Source: Lachnospiraceae bacterium | GTDB taxonomy: Bacteria; Bacillota; Clostridia; Lachnospirales; Lachnospiraceae | Assembly (NCBI GenBank): GCA_902363555.1 | Contig: CABJAM010000004.1 | Location: 127,778-191,777, forward strand | Reading direction: 5' to 3' | DNA: 64,000 bases | In this document: positions 52,576 to 60,029 of the stretch, in pieces | How the letters are laid out: the number at the start of each line of letters is the position of its first letter | How positions within the stretch are numbered: position 1 is the stretch's first letter | Program-made: the position numbers and the translations under genes | Notes under the pieces: model-generated | Seen by the model: the letters and a program-made list of their open reading frames with translations, nothing else | Told to the model about the DNA's origin: nothing | Database searches by the model: none

Positions 52576-53352
52576 ATGAGACGTAAGAAAAAGGTATTAT
52601 CCGGTGTATTTTCTGTGTTGATCGTCGCCCTGTGCCTTGTGCCGTTTCTGTTTGTGCTGGTGAGCAGCATTTTTCAGGGGGCCGGTGGGGTTTCGTTTCA
52701 GGCGTATTATGATGTATTTCTCAGCACGCCCAGATACCTGATGCGGTTTTGGCGAAGCCTGTTCGTGTGCTTAGGCATCGCCGGCGGGCAGATGGTTGTG
52801 TCTGTGCTGGCGGGGTATGGTTTTGCCAGATATCGGTTCCGGGGCAATTCAACCATGTTTTTTGTCCTGATGATTTTGATGACTCTGCCGCTGCAGGTGA
52901 CCCTTGTGCCCAATTACATTATATTAAATAAGCTGCACCTGCTAGGAACGCAGGCGGCGCTGATCCTGCCGGGAATTTTTATGCCGCTGGGTACGATCAT
53001 CATGCGCTATACCTTTGTGACCATATCCGATGAAATTATCGACGCGGCAAAGCTGGATGGCTGCGGGGTTCTGAAAATTCTTATAAAGGTGGCCATACCT
53101 GTCAGTAAAGGCTGCCTTGTATGTGTGGGGCTGTTATCATTTCTCGACGCGTGGAACATGGTGGAACAGCCTATCGCCTATTTGAAGGAGTTTGACAATT
53201 ATCCGCTCTCCGTGGCACTGGCCTATGTGGCGCCGGATAATCTCAGCCGACAATTGGTGAGCTGCATTTTGGCGGCATTGCCTCCGCTGCTCTTATTTGC
53301 ATTTTTCAAAGAGGAGCTGGTCAGGGGAATCGTGTTTGCAGAGGAGAAATGA
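52576..53352 (+). CDS. Sugar-type ABC importer permease (MalG/UgpE-like)
   Basis: 258 residues, six membrane helices, EAA motif IDAAKLDGCGVLKILIKVAIPVSKGCL. It starts 3 bases after the previous gene. No ATPase gene follows, so the transporter probably uses a shared MsmX/UgpC-type ATPase encoded elsewhere, as in many Bacillota. Confidence 0.9.
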   Translation: MRRKKKVLSGVFSVLIVALCLVPFLFVLVSSIFQGAGGVSFQAYYDVFLSTPRYLMRFWRSLFVCLGIAGGQMVVSVLAGYGFARYRFRGNSTMFFVLMILMTLPLQVTLVPNYIILNKLHLLGTQAALILPGIFMPLGTIIMRYTFVTISDEIIDAAKLDGCGVLKILIKVAIPVSKGCLVCVGLLSFLDAWNMVEQPIAYLKEFDNYPLSVALAYVAPDNLSRQLVSCILAALPPLLLFAFFKEELVRGIVFAEEK

Positions 53353-53409
53353 GTGTGGCGCAGCCGGAGCCCCCGGCAACCCGTAATTTGGCGGGGCATC
53401 TAATTTATG

Positions 53410-53438
53410 TTGTTTTTACTGCGCTTTTGCAGTATGAT
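53410..53438 (+). promoter_or_regulatory. Candidate promoter of deoC
   Basis: TTGTTT, 17 bp, TATGAT. The spacer contains the hairpin ACTGC/GCAGT, a possible operator. The leader would be about 27 bases. Confidence 0.6.
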
Positions 53439-53471
53439 AAAGAAAAGAAAAATTTTCAGGAGGGGATTGAA

Positions 53472-54122
53472 ATGGTTTCACCAGAGTATTTTGACCATAC
53501 GATTTTAAAGCCGGAGGCCACAAAGGCTGCCGTGGAGAAAATCTGCCGGGAGGCATTGGCGCACGGCTTTGCTTCCGTCTGTGTCAATGAATTTTATACG
53601 TCGTATGTGGCGGAGCTGCTGCGGGGCAGTGGGGTAAAGGTATGCACGGTCGTCGGCTTTCCGCTGGGAATGACGAGCACAAAGGTTAAGTGCTTTGAGA
53701 CAGACTGTGCGGTAGATGAGGGCGCTCAGGAAATCGATATGGTAATCAATGTGGGTGCTTTAAAGGATAAGGACTACGACTATGTTCAGAGTGATATTGC
53801 CCAGGTCAAGGCGGCCTGCAAAGGAAAAGCCATTCTCAAGGTGATTATTGAGACATGCCTGCTGACGGAGGACGAAAAGGTGAAGGCCTGTGAGCTGGCG
53901 ATGGCGGCCGGCGCCGATTTTGTAAAAACCTCCACCGGATTTTCTACCGGCGGCGCCACGGCTGAGGATGTGGCGCTGATGCGCGCTGTTGTGGGTGATC
54001 AGTTAGGCGTCAAAGCGTCCGGCGGTATCCGCGACAGAGAAACCGCAGAAAAGATGCTGGCCGCAGGCGCCAGCCGTCTGGGAACAAGTGCAACCGTGGC
54101 TATTGTCGGCGGTGAAGAATAG
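53472..54122 (+). CDS. deoC: Deoxyribose-phosphate aldolase
   Basis: 216 residues, full length. DHTILKPEAT, VCTVVGFPLGM, EIDMVINVGALK, the Schiff-base Lys in FVKTSTGFSTGGAT near 151, and KASGGIRD are present. It splits 2-deoxyribose 5-phosphate to glyceraldehyde 3-phosphate and acetaldehyde, part of nucleoside catabolism. AGGAGGGG precedes the ATG; an upstream in-frame ATG at 53349 would overlap the permease and add residues unlike the family. Confidence 0.96.
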   Translation: MVSPEYFDHTILKPEATKAAVEKICREALAHGFASVCVNEFYTSYVAELLRGSGVKVCTVVGFPLGMTSTKVKCFETDCAVDEGAQEIDMVINVGALKDKDYDYVQSDIAQVKAACKGKAILKVIIETCLLTEDEKVKACELAMAAGADFVKTSTGFSTGGATAEDVALMRAVVGDQLGVKASGGIRDRETAEKMLAAGASRLGTSATVAIVGGEE

Positions 54123-54134
54123 GAGGGGATTTAT

Positions 54135-54818
54135 ATGCAGTATGAAATTAAGGGCGAGACTTTGCCGGTGGTCATCTGCCATTTGGAGTCCGGCGAACGG
54201 ATGATCACGGAGAGCGGCGGTATGGCATGGATGTCGCCGAATATGAAGATGGAGACGTCCACCAATGGCGGGCTTGGGAAAGCTTTCGGGCGAATGTTTT
54301 CCGGAGATTCCATATTTCAGAACTTTTACACAGCCATGGGTGGACCGGGGATGATCGCCTTTGCTTCCAGCTTCCCAGGCTCCATAAAGCCATTTACCGT
54401 AGGTCCGGGAGAGGAATATATTTTCCAGAAAAGCGCGTTTTTGGCGTCGGAATCCACGGTAGAGCTTTCGATGCATTTTCATAAAAAGCTGGGTTCCGGC
54501 CTGTTTGGCGGCGAGGGCTTTATATTACAGAAAGTGTCCGGATATGGCGTTGTATTTGCCGAATTTGACGGCCATGTGATCGAATATGAGCTGAACGCCG
54601 GACAGCAGATCGTTATTGATACCGGGCATCTGGCGGCCATGTCGGCGACCTGTCAGATGGATATCCAGACTGTGCCCGGTGTGAAAAATATGTTTTTCGG
54701 AGGCGAGGGATTGTTTAACACTGTCGTGACCGGTCCGGGCCATGTATGGCTGCAGACGATGCCGGCTTCCAATATGGCTGCGGCGCTGCTGCCCTATATT
54801 CCTACGGGGAACCACTGA
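54135..54818 (+). CDS. AIM24/TIGR00266-family protein
   Basis: 227 residues, all-beta. GGMAWMSPNMKMET, the Gly-rich middle LGKAFGRMFSGDS, and VFAEFDGHVIEYEL match the AIM24 family, which has no firm bacterial function. It starts 12 bp after deoC with AGGAGGGG, so it may be cotranscribed. Confidence 0.8.
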   Translation: MQYEIKGETLPVVICHLESGERMITESGGMAWMSPNMKMETSTNGGLGKAFGRMFSGDSIFQNFYTAMGGPGMIAFASSFPGSIKPFTVGPGEEYIFQKSAFLASESTVELSMHFHKKLGSGLFGGEGFILQKVSGYGVVFAEFDGHVIEYELNAGQQIVIDTGHLAAMSATCQMDIQTVPGVKNMFFGGEGLFNTVVTGPGHVWLQTMPASNMAAALLPYIPTGNH

Positions 54819-54840
54819 TAGCCGGAATCGTACAGGTCTG

Positions 54841-54869
54841 GTAACAGTTTTGTTCTTCTGGACAGTTAC
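54841..54869. repeat. 29-nt palindromic element, copy 3
   Basis: Starts GTAACAG and ends CAGTTAC; lies between the AIM24-type and DUF2500-like genes. Confidence 0.75.
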
Positions 54870-54912
54870 AGAGTTTGACAATGTCTCAGTGTAAAGATAG
54901 GGAGGGAAATCT

Positions 54913-55299
54913 ATGGGGAATCAATACACAAATTGGGATTATTTTAAAGAAGTTTTAAGAGTTATTTCGCCAATCATCGTTTTAGCGGTTATTGCGGCGA
55001 TATTGATCGGTGTGATGCTTTACCGCCAGCATAAGCGTTTTAAGAAAGCCACAGCGATGGCCACCGTGCGGGAACTCAAGGAAGCTATGGCGGCCAATCC
55101 GACGCTGGCCCGCTCCAGAAGCGGCATGGCCCTGTCCTATGCACAGCCCATCGGTATGTGCGTGTTTGAACTGGAAAATGGGGTTGTGCTGGAGCTTCGT
55201 ATACGCGAGGGGCTGGCGGAGACGCTTGTGCCGGGGATGCGTGGACGGCTCTGCTATAAGGGGCCTGAGGTGGTGTCCTTCGAGGTGGACAAAGGCTGA
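54913..55299 (+). CDS. Small single-span membrane protein, DUF2500-like
   Basis: 128 residues. One membrane span near 17-40, then a short cytosolic or external domain. VCVFELENG-like and GMRGRLCYKGPEVVSFEV segments resemble DUF2500 proteins as I remember them (inference). Function unknown. GGGAGGG precedes the ATG. Confidence 0.6.
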   Translation: MGNQYTNWDYFKEVLRVISPIIVLAVIAAILIGVMLYRQHKRFKKATAMATVRELKEAMAANPTLARSRSGMALSYAQPIGMCVFELENGVVLELRIREGLAETLVPGMRGRLCYKGPEVVSFEVDKG

Positions 55300-55308
55300 T
55301 GGAGATTT

Positions 55309-55337
55309 GTAACTGTTTGGACCCTCGAAACTGTTAC
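55309..55337. repeat. 29-nt palindromic element, copy 4
   Basis: GTAACTGTTTGG ... GAAACTGTTAC, 29 bases, 10 bases after a stop codon. A further AACTGTTACGAT at 55351 repeats part of it. Confidence 0.75.
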
Positions 55338-55387
55338 GATGTTGATGTTCAACTGTTACGATATTGTTGTTCGTCTGAATAAATCAA

Positions 55388-55415
55388 AAAAGCCCCTGTA
55401 TTTCACGGGGCTTTT
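55388..55415. terminator. Bidirectional terminator between convergent genes
   Basis: AAAAGCCCC and GGGGCTTTT around a 10-base loop. It serves both the gene ending at 55299 and the leftward gene ending at 55486. Confidence 0.88.
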
Positions 55416-55485
55416 CTGATTTAAGAATATGCGATAAAATCCACAGCGTTTCAGATATTCTGGCCTGCTGTAAAATCCGCACACA

Positions 55486-56304
55486 TTATTTTAATGTGTT
55501 CAGATAGTTCATGCTCATTTCAACACATTCCATCGGAGATTTCTCCATGGATGGATTGTCCTGTTCTACGATCACCCAGTTGGCATGAGCGTCCTCGGAA
55601 GCCTTGAGCAGGGAAGGAATGTCCTGAAGGCCATGGCCCAGCGGACGGAATTCAAAAACGCCTTCTTCTTTGTCTTCCTGTCCGTCATCCTCGATACCGA
55701 TGAGCTCGTACATTTTGGAAACATTACCGGACTTGAAGAAGTCTTTTAAATGAACAACCGGAGCGCGGTCTGTATATTTGCGTACATAATCGGCAGGATT
55801 TTCGCCGGCTACGTTTACCCAGCAGGTATCCACTTCGGTCTGGAGCAGATCGGATGGGATTGTATCATATAATACGTCCAGGGCATATTTGCCATCCAGT
55901 TTAACAAATTCAAAGTCATGGTTGTGGTACAGTAATTTCATGCCATACTTATTCGCAGCTTCGCCGAGAACTCTGGCGCCGTCGATAACTTCCTGGAACT
56001 TTTCACAGCCCGGGCGGTATTCTTCGGTTAAGTAAGGAATAACAATATATTTGCAGCCAATGCGGGAATATGTATCCATCGTGCCTTCCGGGTCCTGCAT
56101 CATATCAACAAAAGGAACATGTGCGGAAACGGGAACTAAGTCGGCATCCTTTAAAGCAGCCACAACCTCTTCCACACTGTGGTCAAATAAACCGGCAAAT
56201 TCTACGCCTTCGTAACCCATAGCCTTTACTTTTTTTAATGTTCCTGCGAAATCTGCTTCCATAGCGTCTCTGACGGAGTAAAGCTGTAATCCTACTGGTA
56301 ACAT
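55486..56304 (-). CDS. TIM-barrel sugar phosphate isomerase/epimerase
   Basis: 272 residues. LQLYSVRDAMEADF at the start, GYEGVEFAGLF, YHNHDFEFVKLDG, QTEVDTCWVNVAGENP, VHLKDFF and VIVEQDNPS, all typical of the xylose-isomerase-like TIM-barrel enzymes. AGGAGG precedes the ATG. It is divergent from the AraC-type regulator at 56454, which may control it. Confidence 0.9.
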   Translation of the reverse strand: MLPVGLQLYSVRDAMEADFAGTLKKVKAMGYEGVEFAGLFDHSVEEVVAALKDADLVPVSAHVPFVDMMQDPEGTMDTYSRIGCKYIVIPYLTEEYRPGCEKFQEVIDGARVLGEAANKYGMKLLYHNHDFEFVKLDGKYALDVLYDTIPSDLLQTEVDTCWVNVAGENPADYVRKYTDRAPVVHLKDFFKSGNVSKMYELIGIEDDGQEDKEEGVFEFRPLGHGLQDIPSLLKASEDAHANWVIVEQDNPSMEKSPMECVEMSMNYLNTLK

Positions 56305-56343
56305 AATAAATCCTCCTTGAATTTTATATTTTTACAGTCCTAA

Positions 56344-56372
56344 TTGCATAATAAGCAAAAATTTGCTATAAT
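56344..56372 (+). promoter_or_regulatory. Promoter of the AraC-type regulator gene
   Basis: TTGCAT, 17 bp, TATAAT. The spacer contains AGCAAA-AA-TTTGCT, and ATTGCGCAAT lies at 56405-56414 in the leader; both are possible operators. Confidence 0.75.
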
Positions 56373-56453
56373 TCAAGTCAAATGTGGCGTTGAATGCGCC
56401 AAATATTGCGCAATTTTTGCAATTTTCAAAATAAGAAAGGCGTGGGTATAAAT

Positions 56454-57296
56454 TTGAAATTTTTCTACGAAGATAAACCTGGAACATACAGCGCTTATAA
56501 GGGCTCACGGCTGGATTTCGGACCCCATCTCCACGGGCATGTGGAGATTGTGGGCATGCTTGAAGGGTGCACGGCCGGCTATGTGGAATCCCGGCGTTAT
56601 GAGATAAAGCCAAAGGATATATTTATTGTGTTTCCCAATCAGATTCATTTTTACGAGAGCCGTATGGACGAGCAATATATCATCCTGCTGTTTCCTACGG
56701 ATATTGCGGATAAATTCAGTTATCTTTTCAACCAGAAGGTGCCTGGGGATGCCCTGATCAGCGGGGCTCTTGAGGACCCTCAGATATATGATTCCATGTG
56801 CGCTATTATAAATCTGTATAAGCCGGAGAATACATCCTGGGAGCAGATGCAGATCAAGGGCCATTTTCTCATATTGCTGGGCCGTTTGTTTGAAAAGCTC
56901 CGGCTGGTGGAGGCGGACCCAAGAGAGCTTCAGACCGTGAATCTGATTTTAAACTTCTGTATGCAGCATTTTAATGAACGTCTCCTTTTGGAGGATGTGG
57001 CTCAGGCGCTCCATATTAATAAATATTATATTTCTCATCTGTTTGGTGAAAAGCTGGGGATGGGCTTTGGGGATTATGTGCGCAGCCTGCGCATTACCCA
57101 GGCGTGCCGGCTGTTGGAAAAGCCGGAGATATCCATAACCGACGTGGCCTATGGGGTGGGCTTTTCATCCACAAGGACGTTTAACCGCACATTTATCAAG
57201 TATGTGGGGATGACACCCAGGGAATACCGGAAGCTCCAGTTGGGTTCGATCGCTGAACCGGCAAAGCCGGAGGCTATGCAAACACAACCTGAATGA
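56454..57296 (+). CDS. AraC-family transcriptional regulator with cupin sensor domain
   Basis: About 280 residues. N-terminal cupin-type sensor (DFGPHLHGHVEIVGMLEG; IFIVFPNQIHFYESR) and C-terminal double helix-turn-helix (LLLEDVAQALHINKYYISHLFGEKLGMGF; ITDVAYGVGFSSTRTFNRTFIKYVGMTPREYRK), the usual layout of sugar-responsive AraC regulators. The TTG at 56454 is the best start I can see: the ATG at 56394 lies only about 15 bases after the predicted transcription start and has no ribosome site. Its last 23 bases overlap azlD tail to tail. Confidence 0.85.
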   Translation: MKFFYEDKPGTYSAYKGSRLDFGPHLHGHVEIVGMLEGCTAGYVESRRYEIKPKDIFIVFPNQIHFYESRMDEQYIILLFPTDIADKFSYLFNQKVPGDALISGALEDPQIYDSMCAIINLYKPENTSWEQMQIKGHFLILLGRLFEKLRLVEADPRELQTVNLILNFCMQHFNERLLLEDVAQALHINKYYISHLFGEKLGMGFGDYVRSLRITQACRLLEKPEISITDVAYGVGFSSTRTFNRTFIKYVGMTPREYRKLQLGSIAEPAKPEAMQTQPE

Positions 57297-57606
57297 GAAA
57301 CATATAGACGACCGTACCGCCGGCGATGGACAGCAGCAGGTTATGCTTCCATTTATGGGCCACGATGACCAGGACAATGCTGATCAGTTCCGGAAGCCCG
57401 TAAGGCGCCGTCAGCGGATTGACGGACTTAAGACAGTAAACAACCAACATTCCCATGACGGCATAGGGCAGGACATTGCCCAGATAAGCCACGAATGGGG
57501 GTGTTTTTTTATTTCCCGGAAATATGAGGAAGGGCAGGACCCGTGTGGCAAAGGTGACCAGGGCGATGACGGCCACCAGGATGAGAGCCTTATTCATTGG
57601 CAGCAT
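57274..57606 (-). CDS. azlD: Branched-chain amino acid exporter small subunit AzlD
   Basis: 110 residues with four hydrophobic helices; RVLPFLIFPGNKKTPPFVAYLGNVLPYAVMGMLV matches AzlD as I know it (split over 22-60). It partners AzlC to export leucine/isoleucine-type amino acids or analogues. Its start overlaps the end of azlC by 17 bp. Confidence 0.88.
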   Translation of the reverse strand: MLPMNKALILVAVIALVTFATRVLPFLIFPGNKKTPPFVAYLGNVLPYAVMGMLVVYCLKSVNPLTAPYGLPELISIVLVIVAHKWKHNLLLSIAGGTVVYMFLIQVVFA

Positions 57607-58294
57607 GGCGATCCCTCTTTTCTATCAATGGTTTTCCTGCGCCGAGCAGGATGAAAATGCCGACCATGGAGAAGACGATAAAATTGGTCGCTCCAAAGAT
57701 GATCAGGCAGAGCAGCGTAACTGCCAGACCGATGAGCGCCGGAATGTGATTTTTTGTCGTCTCCCATTGCTCCACAAAAATGACCACAAACAGAGCGGTC
57801 ATGGCGAAATCGATGCCTGTGGAATTAAATGTGATAAGACTGCCGGCAATGGCGCCGATGGTGGCGCCTAAAACCCAGTATCCCTGATTGAGAAGGGCGA
57901 TCCAGAAATAGAAGCTGTTTTTGTCCGTGCCCGACGGTGGCTCCAGGCCGCAAAGCAGGGAGTAGGTTTCGTCTGTAAGGGAAAAGATCATATACGGTTT
58001 TTTGCGGCCCATGCTCCGGAACTTTTCCAGCATGGACAGGCCGTAAAACAGATGGCGGGCATTGACCATGAGCGTCATAAGGATGGCGCTTAAAATACCG
58101 GCGCCGCCGGTGAGCAGGTTGATGGCGACAAACTGCATGGACCCGGCGTAAATAAACAGGCTCATCAGTGTTGCCAGATAAAACGGATAGCCCTGGCTGG
58201 ATAGCAGGATGCCAAAGGCAATGCCTAAAAATATGTAGCCCAGCAGCACAGGTATAGTGTAGGGAAATGCTGCCCGAAGATTTTTTGTTTTCAT
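57590..58294 (-). CDS. azlC: Branched-chain amino acid exporter large subunit AzlC
   Basis: About 234 residues, several membrane helices. IPVLLGYIFLGIAFGIL, IYAGSMQFVAINLL, NARHLFYGLSML and SLTDETYSLL are typical of AzlC. TTGGAGGC lies 6 bases before the ATG at 58294; an ATG four codons upstream is possible. Confidence 0.9.
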   Translation of the reverse strand: MKTKNLRAAFPYTIPVLLGYIFLGIAFGILLSSQGYPFYLATLMSLFIYAGSMQFVAINLLTGGAGILSAILMTLMVNARHLFYGLSMLEKFRSMGRKKPYMIFSLTDETYSLLCGLEPPSGTDKNSFYFWIALLNQGYWVLGATIGAIAGSLITFNSTGIDFAMTALFVVIFVEQWETTKNHIPALIGLAVTLLCLIIFGATNFIVFSMVGIFILLGAGKPLIEKRDRHAANE

Positions 58295-58373
58295 AAGTGC
58301 CTCCAAAAGTCATTTGCTGATTGATAAAACCCTTTTGGCGCGGTGCGCCCGTCAGGCGGTTATTCTGTTTTGA

Positions 58374-58402
58374 GCAGCCGTTCGGTTCCTCTGAACGGTT
58401 AC
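58374..58402. repeat. 29-nt palindromic element, copy 5
   Basis: Ends GAACGGTTAC; its reverse complement begins GTAACCGTTCAGA, like copy 1. It covers the stop codon of the MATE gene. Confidence 0.65.
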
Positions 58403-59778
58403 GCTTTGCCGGCAGCCGCTTCCTCCTTCTTTAACTGGCGGTAAACGGTTGCCAGCATTGTTCCAAAGCAGGCCACTCCTCCGATAAAGTTGGAAATGGG
58501 TTCGGCCAGGAATATGCCGTTGATGCCCAGCCCCCCAACATAGGGCAGGATCAGGGTGAGGGGAATGACGATGACAGCCTTGCGCAGCAGTGAAAAGAAA
58601 ACTGCAAATTTGGACTTGCCAAGACCGACGAATACCGCCTGACCGCAAAATTGCAGGGCCATCATAAAAAATCCGAAGAAATACAGCCGCAGAGCCGGTA
58701 TTCCGGCGCCAAGAAGCTGGGCGTCGTCATTAAACAGGCGGATGAATATTCCGGGAAAAGCAAAGACCAGACCCCAGGCCAGCAGCGTATAGGCGATACC
58801 GATCACGGAAATGAAGCGGATACCTTCACGAACGCGGGAATATTTGCGGGCGCCGTAATTGTAGCCAAGGACCGGCTGAGAGCCGTTCGTCAGGCCGTTC
58901 ACCGGCATGGATATGATTTCCCGTACGGAATTGAGAACAGTCATAATAGCAACGTAAATATCGCCGCCCCAGGCGGCCAGGCTTGTATTGCAGACCATCT
59001 GTACGGCGCTGTTGGTCACGGACATGATAAAGCCGGAAAGTCCAAGGCCGCATATTTTACCGGTAAGCTTAAGATCCGGTTTTAAGGTGGACCGTTTGAG
59101 CCGTAAGATGGCTTTTTTGCCGCACAGGAAGCGCAGGACCCAGATGGCGGAAACACCCTGGGAAATAATCGTGGCCAGAGCGGCGCCTTTTACGCCCATG
59201 TGGAGCACAAATATGAAAATAGGGTCCAGTATGATATTTAATATGGCTCCGATCAGGATCGTCAGCATTCCCGTGCGGGCAAAGCCCTGGGCGTTGATGA
59301 AGCTGTTCATCCCCAGGCTGATCATAACAAAAACCGTACCGATCAGATAGATGGACAGATATTCATTGGCATAGGGAAAGGTCATATCACTGGCGCCCAG
59401 CAGGTAAAGCAGAGGTCGTTTAAATATAAAAAGGACCGCCGTGAGCACAATGCCGATCAGCACCAGCATGGACATGGAGGTTCCCATGATCTTTTCGGCT
59501 TTGGCGTCATTGCCCTCGCCACGGGCGATGGAGCACAACGGCGCGCCGCCGGTGGAAAACAAAAAGGAGAATGCCATGATCATGGAAACAATGGGCAGCG
59601 TCAGACCGATGCCGGTCAGCGCCAGCGTGGCGGCCTCGGGGATCCGGCCGATGTACATCCGGTCGATAACGCTATACAGGACGTTGATCAACTGGGCCAG
59701 CGTCATGGGCAGCGCAATATTAAGGATATTTTTAGCCATACTTCCCTGGCTGAAATCATTGGATTTTTTTTGTTCCAT
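58399..59778 (-). CDS. MATE-family multidrug/Na+ exporter
   Basis: 459 residues, twelve helices. MAKNILNIALPMTLAQLINVLYSVIDRMYIGRI at the start (residues 14-46), GAPLCSIARGEGNDAKAEKI and NGLTNGSQPVLGYNYGAR are typical of MATE proteins. It exports cationic drugs or metabolites with Na+ or H+. Its promoter is strong. Confidence 0.93.
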   Translation of the reverse strand: MEQKKSNDFSQGSMAKNILNIALPMTLAQLINVLYSVIDRMYIGRIPEAATLALTGIGLTLPIVSMIMAFSFLFSTGGAPLCSIARGEGNDAKAEKIMGTSMSMLVLIGIVLTAVLFIFKRPLLYLLGASDMTFPYANEYLSIYLIGTVFVMISLGMNSFINAQGFARTGMLTILIGAILNIILDPIFIFVLHMGVKGAALATIISQGVSAIWVLRFLCGKKAILRLKRSTLKPDLKLTGKICGLGLSGFIMSVTNSAVQMVCNTSLAAWGGDIYVAIMTVLNSVREIISMPVNGLTNGSQPVLGYNYGARKYSRVREGIRFISVIGIAYTLLAWGLVFAFPGIFIRLFNDDAQLLGAGIPALRLYFFGFFMMALQFCGQAVFVGLGKSKFAVFFSLLRKAVIVIPLTLILPYVGGLGINGIFLAEPISNFIGGVACFGTMLATVYRQLKKEEAAAGKA

Positions 59779-59839
59779 GTGAGGACACTCCGTTTCGTGA
59801 AAATCAGATTTTTGAATGTTGATTGGGCGATTAATGCAT

Positions 59840-59868
59840 ATTATACTACGTTAATGCGGGAAATTCAA
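59840..59868 (-). promoter_or_regulatory. Promoter of the MATE exporter gene
   Basis: On the minus strand TTGAAT, 17 bp, TATAAT. TTAATGC occurs at 59831 and 59851, 20 bp apart and flanking the -10, a possible repressor site. Confidence 0.78.
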
Positions 59869-59969
59869 CGCATTTTTGCCGGATGTGCCGCCGGATGTGC
59901 ACAGGTAGACAATAGCGTATTTATGCCTAAGATTAGCAGGATATTAAACAAAATAACAGTTCTATCCCA

Positions 59970-59998
59970 TTTTGGCGCCCGGTAAAACCCTGTATAAT
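59970..59998 (+). promoter_or_regulatory. Candidate promoter of the rhamnosidase gene
   Basis: TTTTGG, 17 bp, TATAAT. Weak -35, good -10; the leader would be about 25 bases. Confidence 0.5.
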
Positions 59999-60029
59999 TT
60001 TTATATATAAATAATCAGGAGGCGGCACC

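Noticed and set aside
56405..56414. ATTGCGCAAT as a further site of the 40881 LacI-type regulator
   Set aside because: The base pairs flanking the GCGC core differ from the TTTGCGCAAA shared by the other three sites; kept only as a local palindrome.
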